Shown: one piece after another, positions 28,415-36,030 of the stretch | How the letters are laid out: each line of letters begins with the position of its first letter | Position numbering within the stretch: position 1 is the first letter of the stretch | Source of the DNA: Nostoc sp. MG11 | GTDB lineage: Bacteria > Cyanobacteriota > Cyanobacteriia > Cyanobacteriales > Nostocaceae | Direction: 5' to 3' | NCBI RefSeq assembly: GCF_014904695.1 | Contig: NZ_JACXXN010000008.1 | Location: 186,001-250,000, forward strand | Length of the DNA stretch: 64,000 nt | The notes under the pieces: model-generated | What the model saw: the letters and a program-made list of their open reading frames with translations, nothing else | Databases searched by the model: none | Told to the model about the DNA's origin: nothing | Translations under genes and position numbers: made by a program

Positions 28415-29338
28415 TTAGCATTCATTGATAAATGGGGCGATCGCTGCGACAAATTCAGCTGTAGATTCGTATGGTAGGACATTGCGCCCGTTCATTTTAA
28501 TCCCACGACCTTGAGGCAAACAGGCGAGGTAATCAGCTAAACGTTCATCTGGTGTTTCTTTTTTACCTTCTTGGCTGATACTCGATGCTGTTTCTCCGAC
28601 AACTACCAGTGTTGGTTGCCCAATTGAGGCGATCGCGCTACTATAATTCTGCCGCCAAAATCCTGCTAAAAAAGAAAATACTGCATGGCGATTCTCAGGA
28701 TTTTCTGCACCTGCGACTAAAGCATTCAACCACTCTGCATCGACAGCATCCTCTGAAGCGAAGAGTTGGCGAGTCGAGAAAGAAGTTAAAAACTTTGGCG
28801 TGCGTGCATAGCGATAAAAAGCATTCCCAAAAGGTGAATCTAAAAGATTCCAAAGCAGTTTTTGCTGCCATTCTGCTGATTGTTTGGTAATCACAGCCCA
28901 AGCTGGCGGCCCAGCAAGTATAAGTCCAGAGATTAAATTTGGTTCTTTTTTGACTAATTCGATTGCAACTGGTAATAAAGCACCTTGCACTACCATAATT
29001 ACAGGTTTTTGCACTACTGTCTGTAAAAAGTATTGCAGTTGTCTTGCCCAATCACTAGGAGTGTAAGCCACATGAGGCATCTCACTTTCACCGCATCCCA
29101 ATAAATCAGGATTGTAAATTGGATTTTGATGACCTGTGTTATACCATTCGTGGCAAAATCGCCGCCAAAATTGCCGAGATAATCCAACGCCAATCGGATG
29201 AATTAACAGCAAAGGAATACCTTCAGGCGTTGAATTAGTTGGTTGATGAACTTCGTAAGTACAGCGATAATTCTGCCAAGTGTAAAACTGCGTGGGAGAT
29301 GCTGTCATCAATGTGTTAGTTACAGCAGATGGTTGCAT
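28415..29338 (-). CDS. Alpha/beta-hydrolase-fold protein lacking the usual nucleophile
   Basis: 307 residues. The fold is suggested by PLLLIHPIGVGLSRQFWRRF (oxyanion-hole region), PDLLGCGESEMP and the C-terminal NVLPYESTAEFVAAIAP. Where catalytic hydrolases show GxSxG, this protein reads VVQGALLP, so Gln replaces the nucleophile Ser. The late catalytic His is also not obvious. It may therefore be non-hydrolytic or use another mechanism. It ends 22 bp before the start side of the epimerase gene (29361-30185), with both on the minus strand, so the epimerase and this gene are probably co-transcribed in that order. Confidence 0.85.
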   Translation of the reverse strand: MQPSAVTNTLMTASPTQFYTWQNYRCTYEVHQPTNSTPEGIPLLLIHPIGVGLSRQFWRRFCHEWYNTGHQNPIYNPDLLGCGESEMPHVAYTPSDWARQLQYFLQTVVQKPVIMVVQGALLPVAIELVKKEPNLISGLILAGPPAWAVITKQSAEWQQKLLWNLLDSPFGNAFYRYARTPKFLTSFSTRQLFASEDAVDAEWLNALVAGAENPENRHAVFSFLAGFWRQNYSSAIASIGQPTLVVVGETASSISQEGKKETPDERLADYLACLPQGRGIKMNGRNVLPYESTAEFVAAIAPFINEC

Positions 29339-29360
29339 AATTCTAAGCTCTTGATATCTG

Positions 29361-30185
29361 CTAAAAAATTATTTGTGGATGGATAAATTGGTATCCGGCA
29401 TCTTTAATCTTTTGATTAGATACCCAGACATTATATGGACGATCGCTTTTAACAGAAGCATCCCATATAACTTTAGGTAAATTGTGTTTATCAAACAGAG
29501 TATCTAGGAATTCTCTGCTAGTGAGATGTGCATCATCCACTAAATTATAAACTCCTTGCAAGCGGTTGCGACGAGCAAATTCTATTGCACCAACAATATC
29601 ATCTAGATGAATCCAATTCGTGACATCCTCGCCGTTACCAGGACGGGTTGCACCAGGATATCTACTAAATATTTTTACCAATTCTCTACCAGGTCCATAA
29701 ATTCCTCCTAAGCGCAAGATACAAACGCGAAGATTTTCATTAGATGCTGATAGCAAAACTTCTTCGGTTTTTCGCAGAATTTGGGCATTAATATTAGCAG
29801 GTGCAAGCGGTGTTTCTTCATCTACCCACACACCATTTCTATCACCGTAAACTGCATAACTACCTGTATATATTAACTGTCTAACACTGGGAGCCTGCTG
29901 CAATACTGAAACTAAAGTTTTGGCAGTTTGCAAATAAGTTTCTTCATACGCATCTGCACCTTTTGCACCAATACTCAAAAGGACAACATCTTGATTCTGC
30001 AATAATGATTTTAGACCATCTCGACCATTACCTTGGGTAACTATAACTCGTTGGGCAATTGGTTGTAGTGCTGGGACACGCTCAGGGGAAGTTGTTGTGG
30101 CACTAACCACAAAATCCATAGTTTGCTGCCAATATTGAGCAACCACATAACCAACATAACCACAACCAATAATTGCAATGTTCAT
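29361..30185 (-). CDS. NAD(P)-dependent epimerase/dehydratase family protein
   Basis: 274 residues of the extended short-chain dehydrogenase type. The N-terminal Rossmann motif is MNIAIIGCGYVGYVVA. The substrate region has IYTGSYAVYGDRNG, with the Tyr of YAVYG probably catalytic although the classical YxxxK spacing is not seen, then CILRLGGIYGPGR and the LDDIVGAIEFA segment. Proteins of this size with such features are often annotated as sugar-nucleotide epimerases or YeeZ-like; the true substrate is unknown. It is the first gene of a likely pair with the hydrolase-fold gene downstream. Confidence 0.88.
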   Translation of the reverse strand: MNIAIIGCGYVGYVVAQYWQQTMDFVVSATTTSPERVPALQPIAQRVIVTQGNGRDGLKSLLQNQDVVLLSIGAKGADAYEETYLQTAKTLVSVLQQAPSVRQLIYTGSYAVYGDRNGVWVDEETPLAPANINAQILRKTEEVLLSASNENLRVCILRLGGIYGPGRELVKIFSRYPGATRPGNGEDVTNWIHLDDIVGAIEFARRNRLQGVYNLVDDAHLTSREFLDTLFDKHNLPKVIWDASVKSDRPYNVWVSNQKIKDAGYQFIHPQIIF

Positions 30186-30434
30186 GACAATTTAGACACA
30201 AATAAATTAAACTGCTTTCTGGAATCAATATTTTCACCCAATCAGTTAACAGTCTTTCAGTTGAGAGTTAGATTACCCACTTCTAAAAGCAGGAAATTTC
30301 AGATGGGGATTTAGATTCTAACTCAAACTTTGATAACTGTTTTAATTAAGTAGCTGAGTAGAGTTAAACTTAATAATCCAACAACTAATAGTCAATATTA
30401 TAAAACTTTTTAAATATTGACTATTGACTATTAT

Positions 30435-30920
30435 CTATTTTGCTAATTCTTGCTCAATTATGGCAATTACTTCTGGTGAATATGGCTGAACACTACTTTT
30501 AAATCGAGCTACTACTTCACCTTGCTTATTGACTAAAAACTTTTCAAAATTCCAAGCAACAGGTTCCGTGGGTTCAACTGCGTTGGTAAGTCGAGCATAA
30601 AGTGGATGTAGCTGTGAGCCTTTAGCATGAACTTTATCAAACAGTTCAAAAGTAACGCTATAGTTACTCGTGCAGAATTTTACAATCTCTTGATTGCTTC
30701 CTGGTTCCTGCGCTCCAAAATCGTTGCAAGGAAACCCTAAAATACGTAACCCTGCTTCTTTATACTCTTGGTTCAACTTTTCTAGCCCATGATATTGGGA
30801 AGTATAACCGCAGTAGGAAGCCACATTCACAATTAAGAGAACTTTTCCGGTGTACTCGTTTAGTTGTTTATCCCCGCCGTTGATGGTTTTGACTGCAATG
30901 TCAGAAATTGTGCTAATCAT
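30435..30920 (-). CDS. Glutathione peroxidase (Cys type)
   Basis: 161 residues. Peroxidatic Cys in NVASYCGYTSQYHGLEKL (Cys in place of the selenocysteine of animal enzymes; the usual CG(F/Y)T context is kept), then GFPCNDFGAQEPG, where the Gln contributes to the active site, and WNFEKFLV with the Trp and Asn. Cyanobacterial Cys-type enzymes generally reduce lipid hydroperoxides with thioredoxin or NADPH-linked donors. FPC provides a possible resolving cysteine. No signal peptide. The gene stands alone between two spacers. Confidence 0.95.
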   Translation of the reverse strand: MISTISDIAVKTINGGDKQLNEYTGKVLLIVNVASYCGYTSQYHGLEKLNQEYKEAGLRILGFPCNDFGAQEPGSNQEIVKFCTSNYSVTFELFDKVHAKGSQLHPLYARLTNAVEPTEPVAWNFEKFLVNKQGEVVARFKSSVQPYSPEVIAIIEQELAK

Positions 30921-31021
30921 CTTGAATCTGATTTCTAGGGAATATTGCCAAGTTTCGCATATTGCAGGTACTACAAACTTGGTTTTTTTGAGGAAATCAG
31001 GTTAGTTAATCTTGTTTTCAA

Positions 31022-31684
31022 CTACTGATGAATCGAGCCATCAGGCATGATAGCTCCAGTTAAATTAGCACCAATCAGTTTAACTAGCAAGCGATCGCCT
31101 GAGCGAATCCGCGCACCTGTAAAGTCAGCTCCTCGCAAGTCGGCCCCACTTAGATCTGCTCCAATTAAATTAGCAGCACGCAAATTTGCTTCCCTGAGAT
31201 CGGCTAAAAGTAGGTTTGCTCGAAACAAATTTGCTTCAGACAAGTCCGCTCCTCTGAGATTGACTTTGTGCATAAAAGTATCACTGAGATTAGCACCACT
31301 CAAGTTGGCATAACTCAGATTTCTGCCAGATAAATCTTTGTTGCTCAAATTTGCTCGACTGTAGTCTTTGCCACTCAAGTCTGGGTTTCGCTTCGCTGGT
31401 TGCTCAGTTTTTGGCTCGGTTTTTGGCTCTGCTTTTTTCTGCTTTTGCGGTGGCGGTGAGCTAGGCGCGATGTGATGTTTGACTTTTTGCGATCGCAATT
31501 TATCACGAGCTTCATTAATTGCTTTGAGCTTATCTTGTGCTTTCTGATGTAAGCGCAGATTTTCTCTGGGAATGCGATCGGGATGCCAAACAAAAACCAA
31601 ATCCTTATAAGCCTGGTTCACTTCTTCAAGTGTTGCCCCAGGCTCCAATTCCAAGACTCTATAGTACCGCTCCAGCTCGCTCAT
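31022..31684 (-). CDS. J-domain protein fused to a pentapeptide-repeat domain
   Basis: 220 residues. Residues 1-65 are a DnaJ domain (YYRVLELEPGATLEEVNQAY, with the HPD motif in FVWHPDRIPRENLRLHQKAQ). A Lys/Pro/Glu-rich linker (residues 68-98) leads to about 20 pentapeptides (NLSNKDLSGRNLSYANLSGA) ending in LTGAIMPDGSIHQ. The J domain should stimulate an Hsp70 ATPase; the pentapeptide helix may bind a client. An Hsp70-family gene is in this window at 16864, but there is no evidence that they work together. Soluble, no signal peptide. Confidence 0.93.
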   Translation of the reverse strand: MSELERYYRVLELEPGATLEEVNQAYKDLVFVWHPDRIPRENLRLHQKAQDKLKAINEARDKLRSQKVKHHIAPSSPPPQKQKKAEPKTEPKTEQPAKRNPDLSGKDYSRANLSNKDLSGRNLSYANLSGANLSDTFMHKVNLRGADLSEANLFRANLLLADLREANLRAANLIGADLSGADLRGADFTGARIRSGDRLLVKLIGANLTGAIMPDGSIHQ

Positions 31685-32376
31685 ACAACGTTTTGGTGGA
31701 CAATCAACTTAATTATGAGTGATACAAACGTATATCGGCTGCATCTTTTCTCAAATCTCTTTGATGAACCAGCTTTTTGGCGGTAGCTAATCCAATTTTG
31801 CTCTCATCTCCAAGTACAACAATTATTGAGCCACTGCATAGCAACTAATCTATGGAGAAGTTGTATGGAGGAGAACGCCCAAAAAAATATTGTACAAGCT
31901 TATGGCGGCAAATGACAAATAATCAGGATTTATGCAATTGGAGGGTCAAGGGGAGCCAGCGCCGTGGTGAGACAGTCCGGTCTTCTCCCAAGGGGAGACG
32001 CCCGCCGTAGGATGCCCAAAGGGCTGTAGGGCGATAGCGTTCGCGCAGCGTCTCGTAGAGAAGCGGTAGCGAGTCATCGAGCGTCTGGGGGTTCTCCCCC
32101 AATCCCCACTCCGTGGGGGCCCCGAGTCCCCCAGGAGGAACTGCCGTTAGCGCAGTGGTAGCGACGTAGGAGCGTCAAGGGTTTCCCGCGCCACTTGCCA
32201 CAACGGGGGGAACCCCCGCAAGGCAGTGGCTTGACTTGAGGCGACTGGCGTTCAAGGGTCAAGGTTTTTTCTGGATTGTTGACTTTTGAATGCCTATTTT
32301 GTGTGCAATACCACAGTTCTGGCTCATTTAGACAACTTTTGCAAAAAATATAGCCGATTACGAATTACGAATTACA
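31685..32376. repeat. 692-bp spacer: mosaic of dispersed repeats (main block 31930-32240)
   Basis: No gene. The block contains GCGCCGTGGTGAGACAGTCC, GCGATAGCGTTCGCGCAGCG with TCTCGTAGAGAAG, and GGGGGTTCTCCCCCAATCCC, all with internal dyad symmetry, and GGGTTTCCCGCGCCACTTGC. GC-rich words contrast sharply with the AT-rich flanks. Related words occur at 16560, 38580 and 47305. The minus-strand open frame 32074-32262 is an artefact. Confidence 0.7.
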
Positions 32377-32775
32377 CTAGAATCCAGTTTTCACTAGGGT
32401 TAGAATTATCCCCACTAAAGAACCTATAAGCAGTATTATGATCATCAGCGCACTAATCGCAAAACCAACAGTCCGTTTTTCAGGAGCTTGATAGTAACCA
32501 AAAGCGTATACAATGCGACTTATGATCCAAACTATGCCAAGTACGTTTGCCCAGACTGGGGATACAAATGAAGAGAATAACCAGAGGCTAGGCAAAAATA
32601 GGATTAGTTGCTCTACAGTATTTTGCTGGATACGCAGCGATCGCTCGAAGTAAGGGTTGCCTGATATCTGAGGAGCCAGAATCTTAAATTTTACTCTAGT
32701 TCTAGATACATTGACTGTAATACCAAAGTAAACAATTAAAGCTAATACAGTTATCAAACTAGTCCCAGGTGACAT
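32377..32775 (-). CDS. MAPEG-family membrane protein
   Basis: 132 residues with four membrane helices (about 5-25, 55-80, 82-98, 106-128). The NPYFERSLRIQQNTVEQLILFLPSLW segment and the later SRIVYAFGYYQAPEKRTVGF correspond to the MAPEG family motifs (ERxxRxxxNxxE-like, with Gln in place of one residue). Members include microsomal glutathione S-transferases and leukotriene synthases; bacterial ones are mostly uncharacterised. Glutathione-linked chemistry would fit with the GST, Prx-Grx and Gpx genes nearby, but this is inference. Confidence 0.9.
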   Translation of the reverse strand: MSPGTSLITVLALIVYFGITVNVSRTRVKFKILAPQISGNPYFERSLRIQQNTVEQLILFLPSLWLFSSFVSPVWANVLGIVWIISRIVYAFGYYQAPEKRTVGFAISALMIIILLIGSLVGIILTLVKTGF

Positions 32776-32940
32776 GCCGTAAACTCCTAATTGAAAAAAC
32801 GTCAGATGCTTTAATAGTCGTTTTTAGACGACTTGAGCTATTAGCCATAGGTTATAAACCTATGGCGGTTATTATGAGGAGTGCAAAATCCCAGATTCAT
32901 TAAACAATAAGTTTTTGCAACACAACACATAATATTACAA

Positions 32941-33309
32941 CTATGGTGTAGTCAAAAAACCACTACATTTAAAGTAGGAAAGATAGGTATTCAGCAAATT
33001 ACTCTCTACGGGAGGACATACAATGTCAGTGTTTGCAAGTGCAGCCAGTGTTTCTTGGCAGCTAATCTGCATTCTTCTAGATTGCTGATATATTTCAGTA
33101 ATGGTGAGTTGTTTTTCAGTCCATCTTTTAACAAAGAAAGGCAAGAGAGGATATAAAGGATTTTCAGCAAAGCGACCTTGTAAGTATGCTGATAGAAGTG
33201 TGGTGGTGAGGGCTACTTTTGCTTGACTATCGGTAACGATCGCCTGAAGTCTAGAAAGCGATTGATTAGGCCGGGGTGGATAAGCCGGAATCGCGATCGC
33301 CACAACCAC
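32941..33309 (-). pseudogene. Composite remnant: fragment of a second fatty acyl-AMP ligase joined to an unrecognised tail
   Basis: The frame starts MVVAIAIPAYPPRPNQSLSR and continues for about 50 residues in clear similarity to the FAAL encoded at 43982-45847 (AYPPRRNQKMSRLMAIVRDA, then ATVALTTT). After GRFAENP the similarity ends and an unrelated stretch (LTITEIYQQSRRMQISCQET, then CPPVESNLLNTYLSYF) runs to the stop. Its 5' end overlaps the 3' end of the PEP-CTERM gene by 97 bp in a different frame. I read it as a deletion scar that joined a piece of a FAAL gene to the end of another gene. It is unlikely to yield a working enzyme. Confidence 0.65.
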
Positions 33310-34130
33310 ATAAAACTACCAAAAACTACCAAGCCTGGGATCATTGTCGGCTCAGGAACCGGTTTGATAGATTTGTAGTTTTTGATTGAGAAGGATTTTT
33401 CTGGCTCAAGCTTAAAATCCCACTGGAAAGCATAACTATTTTCACCAATCAATGGCCCAGGAAAATTATTTAAGGTAGTGGGAACATCGTCTTCCAATGC
33501 CTCTAGGATTTGAGAAAAAGGAGACACCTGATAATAACTTGCTACGGGGTCAATAACTTCGGTTGCCCAGGTAAATGTATCAGACTGTAGAGCTTTATTA
33601 CTACCTATTTTGATTGTGTCCTGCTGACCGCTTTCATTCAGATCAAAGTCAGTGTAGTTAAAGAGGTGGAAATCTAACTGCTCAGAACCAGTATTTTTAA
33701 TCCTGATATTTTCAAATAAGTTAGAGCTACCACTACCCATAGCACCACCATCCAACGTCAAATCAAGCGCCACTTCAAAGCCAGTACCAGCGTATGCCAC
33801 AGAGAGTTGCTTATCAGCTGGTTGAGATTGTTCGAGGCGAATCAAATTGAGCGTATTGAGCGAATTTTCTCTACTTTGAGAGCCAATACGATACCAGAAT
33901 TGGTTCTGGAACAATTGATTTACATCATCAACAGTCCACAAAATTAGACCATTATTTGCTGGATTATCTGATTTATCGGGGTCAAATGCAACTATCGAAT
34001 TGTCATCACTGAGAGCTACAACAGCAGACTTAGCTGGTCTGGCTGTAATTGCTATGGTTAAAGAGATGGCGACTGTCGTCACCAGCATATATTGTCTTTT
34101 GAAAAACTGATTGCAGCGTTTTCTTAACAT
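33213..34130 (-). CDS. PEP-CTERM sorting-domain protein with an altered C-terminal end
   Basis: 305 residues. A signal peptide (TTVAISLTIAITARPAKSA) leads to a beta-rich secreted domain that includes SVAYAGTGFEVALDLTLDGG. Near the C-terminus, PVPEPTMIPGLVVFGSFMWL is a PEP-CTERM motif followed by a hydrophobic helix and the basic RSRFR, where such proteins normally end. Here about 23 residues follow (LIHPGLINRFLDFRRSLPIV), and these are encoded by DNA that in another frame belongs to the FAAL fragment, so the original stop codon was probably lost at the deletion junction. Exported, to be anchored or sorted by an exosortase-type system; function unknown. Confidence 0.82.
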   Translation of the reverse strand: MLRKRCNQFFKRQYMLVTTVAISLTIAITARPAKSAVVALSDDNSIVAFDPDKSDNPANNGLILWTVDDVNQLFQNQFWYRIGSQSRENSLNTLNLIRLEQSQPADKQLSVAYAGTGFEVALDLTLDGGAMGSGSSNLFENIRIKNTGSEQLDFHLFNYTDFDLNESGQQDTIKIGSNKALQSDTFTWATEVIDPVASYYQVSPFSQILEALEDDVPTTLNNFPGPLIGENSYAFQWDFKLEPEKSFSIKNYKSIKPVPEPTMIPGLVVFGSFMWLWRSRFRLIHPGLINRFLDFRRSLPIVKQK

Positions 34131-34198
34131 TTTTGTAGCTTCTTGCTAAATAAGTTTAGTTAAAGGCAATCCCAAAAGCAGAATATTTCAAACTAGGT

Positions 34199-34250
34199 TT
34201 GTAGTGAGCGCTTCAGCGCTCAGACCAAGAAATAAAGTCCTCACTACGAA
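34199..34250. repeat. Dispersed repeat GTAGTGAGCGCTTCAGCGCTC...CACTACGAAC
   Basis: An inverted-repeat unit (GAGCGCTTCAGCGCTC inside, GTAGTGAG/CTCACTAC outside). Similar units lie at 38585-38750 and, partially, at 21343. Located between the GMC oxidoreductase and PEP-CTERM genes, where it could form an mRNA stem. Confidence 0.6.
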
Positions 34251-34288
34251 CTTATTCATCCATCAAAGTTGATGTGGTGGACTACTAG

Positions 34289-35911
34289 TTATTTAAGAAT
34301 ATCTTCTGCCAAAATCCGTTCTAAGCAGCGCTCTGCTAAGGCTGCAATGGTAAAAGAGGGGTTTGTGCAACCTGTTGAGCCGGGGATGAGTGCGCTATCA
34401 ACTACATACAGTCTTTGATAGCCAGAAACTCGACCGTATAAATCGCAGGCTTTTCCTAAAACGGCTCCACCTAGAGGATGAGCAGTCAGAGTGAAAATAG
34501 CTCCACTTTTAACTGGATTTTTTTGATAACTGTGACTACCCAGTGCTACATCTGTTTGTGGCTGGAAACTCGAAATTGCATTTTTTCGATCTAATAATTT
34601 GAATGCAAATTTCGTTAGTTGTAGGACTTTCGGATCTCCTGTGCCATTACCACTATCTGGCCAGTTAAGTTTGACTGAACCTGTTGTGTAATCGTAGTTA
34701 AATTTGCCTTTAACAGAAGGGATTGCAAAGCTAACGGTTCGCAAGAATCCATCAGGAGCGTTCCATGTGGGGGCTAATTGGATAGCGATGGGGCCGAAGG
34801 GGTTGTCGAAGTACTCAATAACTGAAGTTCCCGGCCCTCCTTGTCCTGGGTTGGTCGGTTTTGGTAGACCTGAACGACCAGCTAAAGCATCTCCGTTAGT
34901 TCCCCACTCTAGACCAATGTAGTTATTTAAACGGGGTAGGGTTCCTGTAGCCTTGGCTTTAACTAGAAGCGCGGAGGTTCCCATAGAACCAGCTGCTAAA
35001 AATAGATATCGACAAGTGATAGTTTTACTAGCAATAATTTCTCCATACTCATTAATTTGGTTGCAAGAGACTCGATAACCATGTCCAGGAACTTCCGAGA
35101 TTGTTGTTGCTAGATGTAAAGGCAGAATCTCTACATTTCCAGTTTGCTCAGCCTGAGCTAGATAATTACGATCTAGACTATTTTTTGCTCCACTATTGAT
35201 GCCGTACCAGTGTTCGCCAATAATAGCGCCAGGAACTTTAGTTCCTTGGATTTCTTGCCGAATCACATCCCAATCTATAGCTACATCTAACAAACGACTG
35301 GGTAATCCGGCATCTGCTCCTTGTTTAAGAAACAATCGCGTTGACAAGTAGTAGCTACTAGCCAAAATATCTTGAGGAACTATTGCTGGCTTGAGAACAG
35401 AACGGACACGAGGATAATAAACTCGATCCATCTGGTCGTAGTCAATCTCTTTAGGAAAGACACGGTAGAAGAGTTCGCGGGGAGGTTGGTAAGTATAGCC
35501 GTTATAGACTAAGGAGCCACCGCCAACGCCAGCCCCACACAGTACAGCAATGCCGTTTTCGATTTTAGTCTCTAGAACGCCTGTGTAGATAGGTACGCGA
35601 TCGCCAAAAAAAGTTACCGGACTCAGCCACGCAGCCCGACCATCAGGTTGACGAAATGTCGCAAAGGTGTTTTGTTGAGGTGTAATCGGCCAACGACGAC
35701 CACGTTCTATAAGTAGTGTTTTGATACCAGCTTGCCCTAAACGCAAAGCTGCAACAGCACCACCAAAACCACTCCCAATCACTAAAGCATCCACAGACTC
35801 ATCACTAGCTCTAGCTAAATTAGCTGTGCCTAATGAAGTCATTAACCCAGCAGAAAACAGGGCGGCATTTTGCAAAAAATTGCGCCGTCCGTATGGCTTT
35901 TTATCAAGCAT
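34289..35911 (-). CDS. GMC-type FAD oxidoreductase (cholesterol-oxidase-like), Tat-exported
   Basis: 540 residues from ATG 35911; an in-frame GTG five codons upstream is possible. The N-terminus has a twin-arginine signal (YGRRNFLQNAALFSAGLMTS). The FAD-binding motif follows at DALVIGSGFGGAVAALRLG, and the C-terminal GMC domain has TAHPLGGAVLG and PSFTIAALAERC with the expected His. The size and the GCGVGGGSL-like loop (CGAGVGGGSLVYNGYTY) are those of cholesterol-oxidase-type GMC enzymes, which oxidise alcohols to ketones or aldehydes with O2. Sterols are unlikely here; a fatty alcohol or hydroxylated lipid from the neighbouring cluster is a reasonable guess. On the same strand as the PKS-like gene, 119 bp downstream of it. 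Confidence 0.93.
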   Translation of the reverse strand: MLDKKPYGRRNFLQNAALFSAGLMTSLGTANLARASDESVDALVIGSGFGGAVAALRLGQAGIKTLLIERGRRWPITPQQNTFATFRQPDGRAAWLSPVTFFGDRVPIYTGVLETKIENGIAVLCGAGVGGGSLVYNGYTYQPPRELFYRVFPKEIDYDQMDRVYYPRVRSVLKPAIVPQDILASSYYLSTRLFLKQGADAGLPSRLLDVAIDWDVIRQEIQGTKVPGAIIGEHWYGINSGAKNSLDRNYLAQAEQTGNVEILPLHLATTISEVPGHGYRVSCNQINEYGEIIASKTITCRYLFLAAGSMGTSALLVKAKATGTLPRLNNYIGLEWGTNGDALAGRSGLPKPTNPGQGGPGTSVIEYFDNPFGPIAIQLAPTWNAPDGFLRTVSFAIPSVKGKFNYDYTTGSVKLNWPDSGNGTGDPKVLQLTKFAFKLLDRKNAISSFQPQTDVALGSHSYQKNPVKSGAIFTLTAHPLGGAVLGKACDLYGRVSGYQRLYVVDSALIPGSTGCTNPSFTIAALAERCLERILAEDILK

Positions 35912-36030
35912 GAATTTCACACACACCTGGTAATTATTCTCTTGTTTATACCAGATAAAATTGTTATTAATTAGAACTTAATGACAATTTTATCTGTTCG
36001 TAAATATTTTGGTATCAAAAGATTGCAGAC

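Noticed and set aside
31047-31313. Plus-strand frame opposite the pentapeptide repeats, regular Ala/Pro/Leu/Lys pattern
   Set aside because: Antisense reading of pentapeptide codons always gives such a regular pattern; the DnaJ-pentapeptide gene explains the DNA. The same holds for 46495-46683.
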